Source: a bacterium (GTDB lineage Bacteria > Pseudomonadota > Alphaproteobacteria > Caulobacterales > Caulobacteraceae). From it: a stretch of DNA of 64,000 bases. Shown one piece after another: positions 50,301 to 58,051 of this stretch. The notes beneath the pieces were generated by a model, which searched no databases, had not been told where the DNA came from, and saw nothing but the letters and a program-made list of their open reading frames with translations. The translations under genes were made by a program, and so were the position numbers. Location: positions 1-64,000 of the forward strand of contig JAVBXP010000024.1 in NCBI GenBank assembly GCA_030824495.1. Reading direction: 5' to 3'. Position 1 is the first letter of the stretch, and every line of letters begins with the position of its first letter.

Positions 50301-51342
50301 CGAGCCGGTCTATCGAAGCCAGCAGCTTCGCCACTTCCTGGGCTACGGCCTTGAAGAACTTGATGACCTAGGAAAGCCGCGCCTTGCCGGGACATTGGAC
50401 GCCGGCGTGCATCCCGAAGATATCGCCGGGGTGAAGCACCAATATGCGCAGTCCTTAAGCACCGGGGAGCCTTACGCCCGGCGACATCGGCTGCGCCGTC
50501 ATGACGGCGAATACCGCTGGGTCGAGACCCGCGCTGCGCCCATGCGCAATGCGGATGGCGAGATCGTCCAGTGGAATGTCATCTGTCTTGATATCGACGC
50601 CGAGGTTCGCGCCCAGGACGACCTGCGCCTCGCCCAGGAACGCCTCGCTCGCGCGAGCCAGGCCGCCAGCCTGGCTGAGCTCTCCGCCTCCATTGCTCAT
50701 GAGGTGAACCAGCCCCTGGCGGCGGTGGTCTGGAACTCCCAGGCCTGCCAGCGCTGGCTTACCGCAAACCCGCCCAACCTTGAGCGCGCGCAGATCACGG
50801 TAGATCGGATCATTCGCGACGCGAACTCCGCAGCGGACGTCGTGAGCCGTATTCGCGCGCTCTTCAAGCAGACGGTCGAACCTCGCCATCGCGCCTCCAT
50901 TGGAGAGCTGATCGCCGACGTGGGGCGGTTGCTCGCGGACCAATCCTATCAGGCGCGGGCCACGGTCAGGATCGATGTGGCTTCCGATCTTCCGCAGCTT
51001 CCATTCGACGTAGTCCAGATGGAACAGGTGCTGATCAATCTCATGCGCAACGCGACTGAGGCGATGGATGGATGGACGGCGGAGCCACGGCTTGGTGTTC
51101 GGGCTGTGCGGGACGGCGATATGATCCGTGTCGAAGTCAGTGACAATGGACCCGGCTTGCTGAACCCCGAAAAGGTCTTCGACGCCTTCTTCACGACCAA
51201 GCAAAGCGGCATGGGAATGGGCTTGGCGATCTCCCGATCGATCGTGGAGTCTCATGGCGGGCGGCTATGGGTCGAACGCAACGACGACGGAGGTGCGACC
51301 TTCGCCTTCACACTCCCGATACAGCTGCAAGAACCGGCATGA
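47341..51342 (+). CDS. Eight-PAS hybrid-free sensor histidine kinase (1333 aa)
   Basis: A large soluble kinase without membrane helices. I count eight PAS/PAC units, most opening with a phrase like LVDTVPGLIW followed by a PDG turn and WLHPDD- or IHPDDAAQ-type segments. They lie at about residues 20-130, 185-310, 320-440, 455-580, 585-700, 705-830, 840-960 and 970-1090. The HisKA box HEVNQPLAAV has the phospho-accepting His at about residue 1120. The ATPase domain shows NLMRNATEAM, SDNGPGL and MGMGLAISRSI. It resembles FixL-like cytosolic redox or ligand sensors. Its stop overlaps the FixJ-type regulator by 4 bp, its probable partner. Confidence 0.93.
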   Translation: MMLSIAADPTLDGPKRAAVIVEGVAGTAWATDRAGAFVYLTQHILTVLRITQEELDAIEPTPVWKNWLHPDDYDAAVTAWSHSLRTGAHYDVTVRRLQVDGTYGWGRFSGKPLSDDGGEILGWYGAVLEAVAPLGGSEVDRDFEGAPGERPGAEAVWPVGMAPAGGSRERLEGDQEAVPSEAHQALSTERRLQQLVDAVPALIWSTTPDGTPSYINKRLADAVGVELSDLVGPNASRSLADIHPDDMSAVEHALSLAFKTGETFCHTYRQKRTDGPYRWTEGRAEPLRGDDGSIVQWYGVCVDVHERFLAEEALKESEGKLRRLVDTVPGLIWCLSPDGRPTYQSKQLIQWLGERPEGLDAPEDAAAALGPMMVHPEDISQVEDQLAHCVRTGDAFLRKYRVRRHDGVFRWVEGRAQPLRDDSGSIVQWYGVLIDIDDLMRAQDELRGREKELSQLVDLVPSRIWRLRPDGEPIFFNKRMVDFLGMEPADTDSVSRLQVLLGVIHPDDAAQFEVTLHHSLATGEGFAMQYRLRNADGNYRWMSGRAEPLRDDGGRIVQWCGLCHDIDDQMRLYADIAEREARIRRLVDSDIIGIVIWDLDGTLIDANDAFLRMVQYEREDVEAGIRWFDMTPPDWQAVHAQEEADELAATGKMQAREKEYFRKDGSRVPVLIGAACFDGQSQQGVAYILDLTERKRAEAAVRYRERELSQLVDMVPSYLWRITPEGEPVFFNKRLVDFLGLDVMGADKPGLPRLAAIIEAVIHPDDAAGAAAAFERSFATGTRLAMQWRMRRADGAYRWMAASAEALLDQDGRIAQWYGLCHDIDDQVLAERALQRSNQQLEQMIDALPVNVLSFDPARQLTYASKRYVDTVGFPGSGERDFEALARDVSHPDDFPIMFRRASDGFETGEPFTNRFRRRCSDGVYRWIEARAQALLDAEGAIVQWYIVSIDIEEEMQAQESLRERERFLWQLVETLPAMIDCAAPDGEPVYRSQQLRHFLGYGLEELDDLGKPRLAGTLDAGVHPEDIAGVKHQYAQSLSTGEPYARRHRLRRHDGEYRWVETRAAPMRNADGEIVQWNVICLDIDAEVRAQDDLRLAQERLARASQAASLAELSASIAHEVNQPLAAVVWNSQACQRWLTANPPNLERAQITVDRIIRDANSAADVVSRIRALFKQTVEPRHRASIGELIADVGRLLADQSYQARATVRIDVASDLPQLPFDVVQMEQVLINLMRNATEAMDGWTAEPRLGVRAVRDGDMIRVEVSDNGPGLLNPEKVFDAFFTTKQSGMGMGLAISRSIVESHGGRLWVERNDDGGATFAFTLPIQLQEPA

Positions 51343-51971
51343 TCACCGATGCGCCGATTGTGCTGATCGTGGATGACGATCCAAGAGTGCGCGAGGCTCT
51401 AAGCGAATTGCTCCAGGCCCACGCCATCCGGGTCGCCGCCTATGCGTCTGCCGGAGACTATGCACGCGCCGCCAAACCTCAGGGCCCGGCGTGCCTTCTC
51501 CTGGATGTCGAGCTTCCGGATATCAACGGGCTCGATCTTCAGGCGCAACTGGCCGGCGCGGGACATCCGCCGATCGTGTTCATCACCGGCCACGGCGACA
51601 TCCCCTCTTCGGTTCGGGCGATCAAGCGTGGGGCCGTGGATTTCCTGACCAAGCCGTTTGGTGACGACGCACTCATAGCCGCCGTCGAGGCGGCGTTCAC
51701 CCAGGATCGGCAAGAACGCGCCCAGCGTGCGGACCTCGAACAGCTACAGGCGCGATATGCGACGCTGACGGCCCGTGAGCGCGACGTGCTGCCGCTCATC
51801 GTTAGCGGATTGTTGAACAAGCAGGCCGCTGCAAAACTCGCACTGAGCGAGGTGACGCTTCAAGTCCATCGGCGAAATGTATTGCGAAAGATGGAAGCCG
51901 CCTCGCTCGCCGATCTGGTGAGGATCGCGGAGCGCCTGAAGATCCCAGTGAAGCATTCGCGACGCGGATAG
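51339..51971 (+). CDS. FixJ-family response regulator (receiver + LuxR HTH)
   Basis: A 210-residue two-domain regulator. The receiver domain has VLIVDDDP at the start, the phosphorylated Asp at about residue 56 (LLLDVELPDINGLD), the Thr/Lys switch (FITGHGD, FLTKPF), and a LuxR-type HTH in the C-terminus (TARERDVLPLIVSGLLNKQA, then LSEVTLQVHRRNVLRKMEAA). The ATG at 51339 overlaps the kinase stop (ATGA); a longer frame to 51267 reads through the kinase and is not real. It is expected to be phosphorylated by the upstream kinase and to activate transcription. Targets are unknown. Confidence 0.92.
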   Translation: MITDAPIVLIVDDDPRVREALSELLQAHAIRVAAYASAGDYARAAKPQGPACLLLDVELPDINGLDLQAQLAGAGHPPIVFITGHGDIPSSVRAIKRGAVDFLTKPFGDDALIAAVEAAFTQDRQERAQRADLEQLQARYATLTARERDVLPLIVSGLLNKQAAAKLALSEVTLQVHRRNVLRKMEAASLADLVRIAERLKIPVKHSRRG

Positions 51972-51979
51972 AGGCAGGT

Positions 51980-52345
51980 GTGAGTTATTCCAAGCGTATA
52001 GTCGCCGTAGTGGACGACGATTCCCGGCTCCTGGAGTCGCTGGAGAACCTCTTTGAGTCGGCTGGATATGGTGTGCGCACATTCTCATCCGCCGCTGCGC
52101 TTCTCGAATGCGGACTGAGCAACATCGACGGCCTCATCTCAGATATTGGGATGCCTGGCATGGACGGCTTCCAGCTTCGCGCGGCGGTCCATGCGGAACG
52201 GCCGGGCCTGCCCGTCTTCCTGATCACGGGGCGCCACGAAATCACTCAGCGGACGGCGGCGCTGGCCGCAGCTTCAGTTCTATTTCGTAAGCCAATCGAT
52301 GGGCAGTTATTGTTGGCGGCGGTGGATGAACGCCTCGCAAAATAG
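51980..52345 (+). CDS. Receiver-only response regulator
   Basis: A single CheY-like receiver domain of 121 residues starting with GTG, 8 bp after the FixJ-type gene. Phosphorylatable Asp is at about residue 55 (LISDIGMPGMDGFQLRAAVH), with FLITGRHEI and FRKPID as switch residues. No output domain exists, so it may act as a phosphate sink, a phosphorelay element or an allosteric partner of the kinase. It is very similar to the receiver at 53112-53498 on the other strand (LLESLENLFESAGY identical). Confidence 0.9.
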   Translation: MSYSKRIVAVVDDDSRLLESLENLFESAGYGVRTFSSAAALLECGLSNIDGLISDIGMPGMDGFQLRAAVHAERPGLPVFLITGRHEITQRTAALAAASVLFRKPIDGQLLLAAVDERLAK

Positions 52346-52431
52346 CGCCGGAGGCGACCGCCATCGGTTCGCCCACCTGTTTCTCCGCTTGGGCCGGCGA
52401 GCTTGCTTGAGGAGTGAGGAGACCGTGTTCT

Positions 52432-53115
52432 TCAGTTCGCGGCGACGTTTCGCAATGACGCCGGAAGAGTCTCCCAGGCTCGGATCAACTCGCCGATCGA
52501 GATAGCCTCCATCTTGCGCATGACATTGGCCCGATGAAGTTTGACGGTCACCTCGCTGATACCCAAGTCGAAGGCGATCTGTTTGTTGAGCCTTCCGCGT
52601 GCAACTTGGGCCAGGACCTCTCGCTCCCTGGGCGTGAGAGTTTCAAACCTGGATTGGGTCAGCCTGACGATTTCAGCCCGCTCTCGTTGCGCCGCGTCAC
52701 GCTCAAGGCCGGTCATCACCGCGTCGAGCAGAGTTTGATCGCGCACCGGCTTGGTGAGGAAATCCACCGCCCCGGCCTTCATCGCCTGCACAGTCATCGG
52801 GATATCGCCATGGCCCGTTAGGAACACGATCGGTTTCGGCCTTCCGCTCGCGGCGAGCTGGAGCTGCAGATCCAGTCCGCTCACGCCCGGCATGCGAACG
52901 TCAAGGATGAGACAGCCGGGCCTGTCCAGGACATCAGCCTCGAGCAACTCCCTCGTCGATTGGAAGCAAACCGGCTGCAGACCCGCTGATAGCATCAGCT
53001 CATGCAGCGCTTCGCGGATCGCTCGATCATCATCCACAATGATGACCTGGGGCTCGTCCTGCGGAGCTTGGAGGGCAGGTCGCCCTAGGTTCACCAGATG
53101 AATTTGCGCCGTCAT
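52432..53115 (-). CDS. FixJ-family response regulator, second copy
   Basis: A 227-residue regulator with a receiver domain (VIIVDDDRAIREALHELMLS, Asp about 72 in LILDVRMPGVSGLDLQL, FLTGHGDIP, FLTKPVRD) and a LuxR HTH (TPREREVLAQVARGRLNKQI, then FDLGISEVTVKLHRANVMRK). It is a paralogue of the regulator at 51339 with a longer N-terminal tail. It overlaps the receiver-only gene upstream by 4 bp and is convergent with the first pair. No kinase gene is next to it; the eight-PAS kinase may serve both. Confidence 0.92.
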   Translation of the reverse strand: MTAQIHLVNLGRPALQAPQDEPQVIIVDDDRAIREALHELMLSAGLQPVCFQSTRELLEADVLDRPGCLILDVRMPGVSGLDLQLQLAASGRPKPIVFLTGHGDIPMTVQAMKAGAVDFLTKPVRDQTLLDAVMTGLERDAAQRERAEIVRLTQSRFETLTPREREVLAQVARGRLNKQIAFDLGISEVTVKLHRANVMRKMEAISIGELIRAWETLPASLRNVAAN

Positions 53116-53498
53116 AGTCGTCTCCCGTGGCTAGAGCGCACTGCAGTCCTGACCGCCGCCAGCAAGGTTGGGCCGTCGAAGGGTTTGGGGAAGAATCCGG
53201 CAATTTCCTCGGTGCGTGCGCGCTGATGATCGGCAATCTCGTGGCGACCGCTGATGAGGAACACTGGCAGTTCAGGACGCAGCCACCTTACGGCGGCGTG
53301 GAGCTGAAAGCCGTCCATGCCGGGCATGCCGATATCGGTGATGAGGCAATCGACATCGGAAAGCCCAGCATCCAGCAAGGCACGCGCCGAGGAGAAGGTT
53401 CGAACTGTGTAGCCGGCGGACTCAAAGAGGTTTTCGAGCGACTCCAAGAGCCGTGTGTCGTCGTCCACGACGGCTATCGATGGCTGCGGGCTCGTCAC
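53112..53498 (-). CDS. Receiver-only response regulator, second copy
   Basis: A 128-residue CheY-like receiver (IAVVDDDTRLLESLENLFES, Asp about 55 in CLITDIGMPGMDGFQLHAAV, FLISGRHEI, FFPKPFDG). It lacks an output domain. It is translated first, coupled by a 4-bp overlap to the FixJ-type gene at 52432. Together with the plus-strand pair it makes an inverted duplication of a receiver and a FixJ module around a gap of about 90 bp. Gene order within the pair is reversed relative to the plus-strand pair. Confidence 0.9.
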   Translation of the reverse strand: MTSPQPSIAVVDDDTRLLESLENLFESAGYTVRTFSSARALLDAGLSDVDCLITDIGMPGMDGFQLHAAVRWLRPELPVFLISGRHEIADHQRARTEEIAGFFPKPFDGPTLLAAVRTAVRSSHGRRL

Positions 53499-53683
53499 CA
53501 GTCGATCTCGCGTCGCAGGCTATTTGGCGGTTCGAGCCTGGCAGTCCTTGTTGCGGCGAGGCGTTGCTTATTCATGGCCGACGCTTAGCGCGGGAGGCGT
53601 CGCTCGCCATCCTATGGAAACACATGTGTCGCGGGAGCCTTCAAGGCAGGCGAGAGGCTTTTCTCCGCGGCGGCGCGCTGGGG

Positions 53684-54079
53684 TCAGTCGGGGCCGCCGA
53701 GGACGATGTCCCACTCGTCGGGGCTGTGGCCTTCGGACTCAAATTCAAAGTGACGTCCGGCGAAGGCGATGTGACCGGCAATCGCGGCGAGTTCGGGCGG
53801 CGGGGCTTCAAACGACCAGAGGGCATTTTCGACGATGTGCCAGTCCCGGAGGATCGTGAAGTAGGTCGCCGCGCCCTTGGTCGGCGAGATGGTGATCTTG
53901 TTTGTCTGGCCTAGCACCGACATCTCCACGTCGGCCCGGGGAAAGTACCAGACCGGCGGCTTGCCAGGTTCGCGCAGGACTAGGGCCATACGGCTCTCAG
54001 CGATCTCGTGGCCTTCGAACAGTACGCGAATGAGGCGGGCATCCAGCTCGACAAGAGGCTGGGCTTCAACTTGGTTCAT
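53684..54079 (-). CDS. DUF427 domain protein
   Basis: The 131-residue product matches the compact DUF427 fold: a short N-terminal strand, RVLFEGHEIAESRMALVLRE, then PPVWYFPRADVEMSVL, KGAATYFTI and NALWSFEAPPPELAAIAGHI, and finishing AFAGRHFEF. DUF427 proteins are small beta-rich proteins of unknown activity, often near oxidoreductases or transport genes. It lies alone between the second regulator pair and a secreted hydrolase, all on the minus strand. Family call secure; function unknown. Confidence 0.85.
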   Translation of the reverse strand: MNQVEAQPLVELDARLIRVLFEGHEIAESRMALVLREPGKPPVWYFPRADVEMSVLGQTNKITISPTKGAATYFTILRDWHIVENALWSFEAPPPELAAIAGHIAFAGRHFEFESEGHSPDEWDIVLGGPD

Positions 54080-54180
54080 GTCGTCCTCGGATGGGCTTTA
54101 CGCGGCGCCGCCGGGAAAGGCGGCCACCGCTGTCAGCGGAGTTGGGGCCGCCTCGCGATCTGCGGCCCCGGCGGACTTCC

Positions 54181-55170
54181 TCAGCCTTTGATGAACGCTA
54201 GGATGTCGGCGTTAACGACGTCGGCGTGGGTGGTGGCCATACCGTGCGGGAAGCCTTCGTAGACTTTCAGTGTGCTGTTCTTCAGGAGCTTCACCGTGCG
54301 GCGTGCGCTAATGTCGATCGGCACGACTTGGTCGTCGGTTCCGTGAAGGACGAGAGTGGGCGCCTCGATGACCTTGAGGTCTTCGGTAAAGTCGGTCTCG
54401 GAGAAAGCCTTCACGCCCTCATAGTGCGCCTGGGCGCTGCCCATCATGCCTTGCCGCCACCAGTTCTGCACCAAGCCTGGAATGGCCTTCGCTCCAGGGC
54501 GGTTGAAGCCATAGAACGGTCCAGCAGCCACATCGAGGTAGTATTGCGAGCGGCCTGCCACGATACGATCACGGAACCCTTCATCGAAGACGGACACCGG
54601 GATGCCGTCAGGATTGCTTTTCGTCCTGGCCATGAGGGGCGGCACCGCGCCGATTAGCACCAGCTTGGCCACTCGGGCCCTGCCGTGTCGAGCGACATAG
54701 CGGGTGGCTTCGCCACCGCCGGTCGAATGTCCGATATGGATCGCGTTCCGCAGATCGAGATGCTCAATCACCGCTGCGACATCGGCGGCATAGTGATCCA
54801 TGTCGTGGCCCTCGCCCACCTGGGCCGAGCGGCCGTGTCCGCGACGATCGTGGGCGACCACGCGGTAGCCCTGGGCGAGGAAGAAAAGCATCTGACCATC
54901 CCAGTCGTCGGAGGTCAGCGGCCACCCGTGGTGGAAGACGATCGGCTGGGCGCTCTTCGGACCCCAGTCCTTGTAGAAGATCTCGACGCCATCCTTGGTC
55001 GTGACGTAGCTCATCGTATTCATCCTTCTGATGTTGGCGCCCTGCGGCGCGGCGAGGCTCTCGCGGGCGACAGCGGCGCGTGGAGCGGTGGCGGCGACCA
55101 CGCCCAATGCCGCTGCCAGGAACTCGCGCCTATGAAAGGCGATGGGGCGGGCCTGATTTAGCTCGGACAT
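54181..55170 (-). CDS. Alpha/beta hydrolase, non-haem haloperoxidase-like, with Tat signal
   Basis: The N-terminus ([20 protein letters not shown]) is a Tat-like signal with RR at residues 14-15. The catalytic domain follows: [32 protein letters not shown], nucleophile Ser149 in [14 protein letters not shown], acid in [12 protein letters not shown], and His in [15 protein letters not shown]. It is the cofactor-free chloroperoxidase/esterase type. Met50 and Met53 could start a cytosolic form; the exported form is favoured because the signal is well formed. It has about 210 bp upstream for its own promoter. Confidence 0.85.
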   Translation of the reverse strand: MSELNQARPIAFHRREFLAAALGVVAATAPRAAVARESLAAPQGANIRRMNTMSYVTTKDGVEIFYKDWGPKSAQPIVFHHGWPLTSDDWDGQMLFFLAQGYRVVAHDRRGHGRSAQVGEGHDMDHYAADVAAVIEHLDLRNAIHIGHSTGGGEATRYVARHGRARVAKLVLIGAVPPLMARTKSNPDGIPVSVFDEGFRDRIVAGRSQYYLDVAAGPFYGFNRPGAKAIPGLVQNWWRQGMMGSAQAHYEGVKAFSETDFTEDLKVIEAPTLVLHGTDDQVVPIDISARRTVKLLKNSTLKVYEGFPHGMATTHADVVNADILAFIKG

Positions 55171-55384
55171 GTCGATCCCCTGGCTGAGCGGCTTTGCTGG
55201 TCGGTGTCTTCACGATGTCGGAGGCGGTGCGGTCAGCTCAATCAGACCAAAGTCGAGTATCGGCCCGCCCTTGGGTGCGGCGACCTAGGCTCTGGCGGAG
55301 GTCAGGCCAGCCCGCGCGCTCATCGGTCAGGTCCTGAACCGCCGGTTCCAAGCGCCGCGCCACGCAAGTTGGGAGCTGAGCGCT

Positions 55385-56140
55385 TCAGAGAAGCGCCATG
55401 CCGCCATCGACCCGCAGATTGACGCCCGTGATAAAGCTGCTGGCGTCAGAGGCCAGGAAGAGCGCCGCCTGGCCGAGCTCCTCGGCTCGGCCCATTCGGC
55501 CGAGCGGAATGGCCGCGGCCATCGACTGCTCGAATGCGGCGCGGCCCTCCGTCGGCACGCCGAGCTTGGCGAGGATCTCCGTGTCGGTGGGACCGGGGCT
55601 TAGGACGTTGACCCGGATACGGCGCGCCTTGAACTCGATGGCCCAACTGCGTGCGAAGGCGCCGAGCGCGGCCTTGGAGCCGGCGTAGACCGCGTGGCCG
55701 TCGAGCACCTTCTCGCTCGCCAGCGAGCCCGTGAGAATGATCGCACCCCCATCGCGCAGCAGCGGCCCCAGCTTTTGGACCCCGAAGAAGGCCCCGCGCG
55801 CATTGATCGCGAACTGGGCGTCGTACTCGGCCTCTGGCACTTCGGCCGAGTGGCGGATCGTGTTGACGCCGGCGTTGGCCATGTAGACGTCCAGTCCCCC
55901 GAACCGGCGCCGGATCTCCTCAGCGACGTGCGCATGATGGGCCAGATCCGCGACGTCGCCTTCGATCGCGAAGGCGCCGTGACCGAGTTTAGCGGCGGCG
56001 GCGGCGAGGGTCGGCCGCTGGCGCCCAGTGATGATCACCTGCGCGCCTGCCGCGGTGAAGGCTTGGGCCGCAGCGAAGCCGATGCCGCTGGCGCCGCCAG
56101 TGATCAGGGCAATTTTGCCGGCTAGCGCTCCATTGCTCAT
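55385..56140 (-). CDS. Classical SDR oxidoreductase
   Basis: A 251-residue short-chain dehydrogenase. TGGASGIG binds the cofactor, NAG is present (ANAGVNTIRHS), and Ser, Tyr and Lys lie in TGSLASEK and HAVYAGSKAALGAFARSWAI (YxxxK). The C-terminal VDGGMALL closes the fold. Product and substrate are unknown; this group oxidises or reduces alcohols, sugars or steroids. The ATG is overlapped by an 18-codon frame with a strong ribosome site. It is divergent from the hydrolase at 56448. Confidence 0.9.
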   Translation of the reverse strand: MSNGALAGKIALITGGASGIGFAAAQAFTAAGAQVIITGRQRPTLAAAAAKLGHGAFAIEGDVADLAHHAHVAEEIRRRFGGLDVYMANAGVNTIRHSAEVPEAEYDAQFAINARGAFFGVQKLGPLLRDGGAIILTGSLASEKVLDGHAVYAGSKAALGAFARSWAIEFKARRIRVNVLSPGPTDTEILAKLGVPTEGRAAFEQSMAAAIPLGRMGRAEELGQAALFLASDASSFITGVNLRVDGGMALL

Positions 56141-56193
56141 GGTCGAACCTCACGCGCCGGCAAGCAGCAGAGGCGTTCATTGGCGTGGGACAT
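56137..56193 (-). CDS. Short coupled upstream reading frame (18 aa) with strong ribosome site
   Basis: The frame starts ATG at 56193, after a strong AAGGAG ribosome site. It encodes MSHANERLCCLPAREVRP and ends in a TGA that overlaps the SDR start (ATGA). The SDR itself has no good ribosome site of its own, so translation may depend on this leader by re-initiation. The adjacent Cys-Cys and Arg codons could make it a sensing leader, but that is speculation. It is too short for a protein with its own function. Confidence 0.45.
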   Translation of the reverse strand: MSHANERLCCLPAREVRP

Positions 56194-56447
56194 GGTGAGC
56201 TCCTTTTTTTAGATGCTGCGCCCGAAACTGCCGAGCGGGGGCTTGGCCCGCCATCTGCGTGAAGGTGCAGTCTCATCCTGCCGGGGGCTGAGTGCGCTGA
56301 GCTACCAAAGGGTGGGCGCCTATCTCTTTGGCGTAGCCCTCCCGGACTTTCGGGCTGCGCGAGTGGCGCCCGCGGCCAGATAGCGAACGTCTCTGTGTCG
56401 CTTCATCTTCGCCCCAAGGCCGCACTGGCCAGCTCGGAGGCAAAAAA

Positions 56448-57233
56448 ATGCGCAAGATCCAAATCGCCCTATCGATCGCCTTGACCCTGGCCGCCGCAGA
56501 TGTGGCGGCGGCTCAGACATCTGGCTCGGGCGCCAAGCCCACAGTCGTGCTGGTTCACGGCGCCTTCGCCGACTCTTCAAGTTGGAACGGCGTCATCTCG
56601 CGATTGGAGCGCGACGGATACCGCGTGATCGCGGCGGCCAATCCGCTAAGAAGCGTGGCGGCCGACGCCGCGGCGGTCGCGACGATTCTGAAGTCGACGA
56701 CGGGACCGGTCGTCCTGGTTGGCCACTCCTATGGCGGGCCAGTGATCACGCAGGCGGCCAACAGCGGCGCTAACGTTAAGGCGCTGGTCTATGTGGCCGG
56801 GTTCCTTCCGGAAAGCGGCGAGTCGAGTTTGACGCTTTCGGGCAAGTTCCCGGGCAGCACCTTGGGCGATGCGCTCTCCCCTGTTCCGATCCCTGGGGGC
56901 GGGGTCGATTTCTACATTCAGCCGGCCAAGTTCCACGCCCAGTTCGCCGCCGATCTTCCGGCCACCCAGACCAGTCTGATGGCCGCCACCCAGCGTCCGG
57001 TCACTCAGGCCGCGCTGTCGGAGCCTTCGGGCCAGGCCTCCTGGAAGCGTTTGCCGTCCTACGTGATCTACGGATCCGAGGATCGAAACATTCCCGCCGC
57101 GGCCATGGAGTTCATGGCGCAGAGGGCCAAGGCGCGGAAGACCATCGCGCTTCCCGGCGCGTCCCACGCCCTGATGATCTCGCATCCTGGCGAAGTCGCC
57201 GCCCTGATCGAGGAAGCGGCCACCGCCCCCTGA
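56448..57233 (+). CDS. Secreted alpha/beta hydrolase
   Basis: The 261-residue protein has a Sec signal (IQIALSIALTLAAADVAAAQ) with cleavage after AAA/AQ. The hydrolase core has VVLVHGAFADSSSWNGVISR, nucleophile Ser94 in VGHSYGGPVIT, the acid region YGSEDRNIPAAA, and His in LPGASHALMISHPGEVA. A ribosome site GGAGG lies 7 nt before the ATG. It belongs to the large esterase/hydrolase group with a short cap; the substrate is unknown. It is followed 26 bp later by the first NmrA-like gene and may start that operon. Confidence 0.87.
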   Translation: MRKIQIALSIALTLAAADVAAAQTSGSGAKPTVVLVHGAFADSSSWNGVISRLERDGYRVIAAANPLRSVAADAAAVATILKSTTGPVVLVGHSYGGPVITQAANSGANVKALVYVAGFLPESGESSLTLSGKFPGSTLGDALSPVPIPGGGVDFYIQPAKFHAQFAADLPATQTSLMAATQRPVTQAALSEPSGQASWKRLPSYVIYGSEDRNIPAAAMEFMAQRAKARKTIALPGASHALMISHPGEVAALIEEAATAP

Positions 57234-57259
57234 CCGCCCAGCCCGTGAGAGTGACGAAC

Positions 57260-58051
57260 ATGAAGATCGTGGTCATCGGCGGCAGCGGCCGCATTGGCGA
57301 GAAGCTCGTCTACAACCTGAGACAGGACGACTTTCGGGTGTTGGGGGCCTCACCCTCATGCGGCGTCGACGCCGTCACGGGCAAAGGCCTGGACGAGGCG
57401 TTGAACGATGCGCAGGTGGTGGTCGATGTTTCAAATTCGCCGGCGCTCGATGGCGCCTCTGCGCTTCGGTACTTCGAAGCTGCTGGCCGCCGGCTGACGG
57501 CCGCGGCCAACGCCGCTGGGGTGCAGCACTACATCGCCCTCTCGATCGTGGGGACCGATCGACTTCAAGCCAGCGGCTACTTCCAGGCCAAGAAGCTTCA
57601 AGAGGACCTGATCAAGGCCTCGGGGCTCAACTACAGCATTCTCAGGTCGACTCAATTCTTCGAGTTCATCGCCGGGGTTGTGCAGGACGGCACGCGTGAC
57701 GACGTCGTGATCTCGCCGGCGCTGGCCCAGCCAATCTCCGGGTTGGACGTGGCCGAGGCGTTGGCGGATCTCGCCGCGGGAGAGCCGCTGAACCGCATGG
57801 TCGAAGTGGCCGGGCCGGAGCGCTTCAGGCTTTCGGACATCGCTGAGGAAGTCCTCACCGCCTATGAAGACAGTCGGCGGATCATCGCGGACTCCAGCGC
57901 CCCCTACTTCGGCGCGACCTTGACGGAAGACTCCCTACTTCCCGGCGGCGAGGCCCGTATTGCGGACCTTCGGTTTGAGGACTGGTTGCGCGCCAGCCTC
58001 CAGCCGGGCGCTCCGTCCGAGCGACCCCGGAAGATGGGATCAGTGGCATGA
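57260..58051 (+). CDS. NmrA-like NAD(P)-binding protein, copy 1
   Basis: A 263-residue atypical SDR starting MKIVVIGGSGRIGEKL. It has a NmrA/NAD(P)H-binding-like order: Rossmann loop, GVDAVTGKGLDEALNDAQVV, VVDVSNSP, HYIALSIVGTDRL, a YFQAK motif and STQFFEFIAGVVQ, then ISGLDVAEALADLAAGE. The ATG at 57260 was chosen; a GTG 15 bp earlier gives an extension without family value. Members bind or reduce small molecules or sense NADP state. It overlaps the next paralogue by 4 bp. Confidence 0.82.
   Translation: MKIVVIGGSGRIGEKLVYNLRQDDFRVLGASPSCGVDAVTGKGLDEALNDAQVVVDVSNSPALDGASALRYFEAAGRRLTAAANAAGVQHYIALSIVGTDRLQASGYFQAKKLQEDLIKASGLNYSILRSTQFFEFIAGVVQDGTRDDVVISPALAQPISGLDVAEALADLAAGEPLNRMVEVAGPERFRLSDIAEEVLTAYEDSRRIIADSSAPYFGATLTEDSLLPGGEARIADLRFEDWLRASLQPGAPSERPRKMGSVA

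Noticed and set aside
51267..51338. Longer N-terminus for the FixJ-type regulator
   Set aside because: The extra 24 residues read through the kinase gene in another frame and have no receiver-domain similarity. The ATG at 51339 overlaps the kinase stop and begins the usual receiver sequence.
52346..52431. A bidirectional terminator between the convergent regulator pairs
   Set aside because: GC-rich imperfect stems can be drawn, but none is perfect and no T-run follows on either strand.
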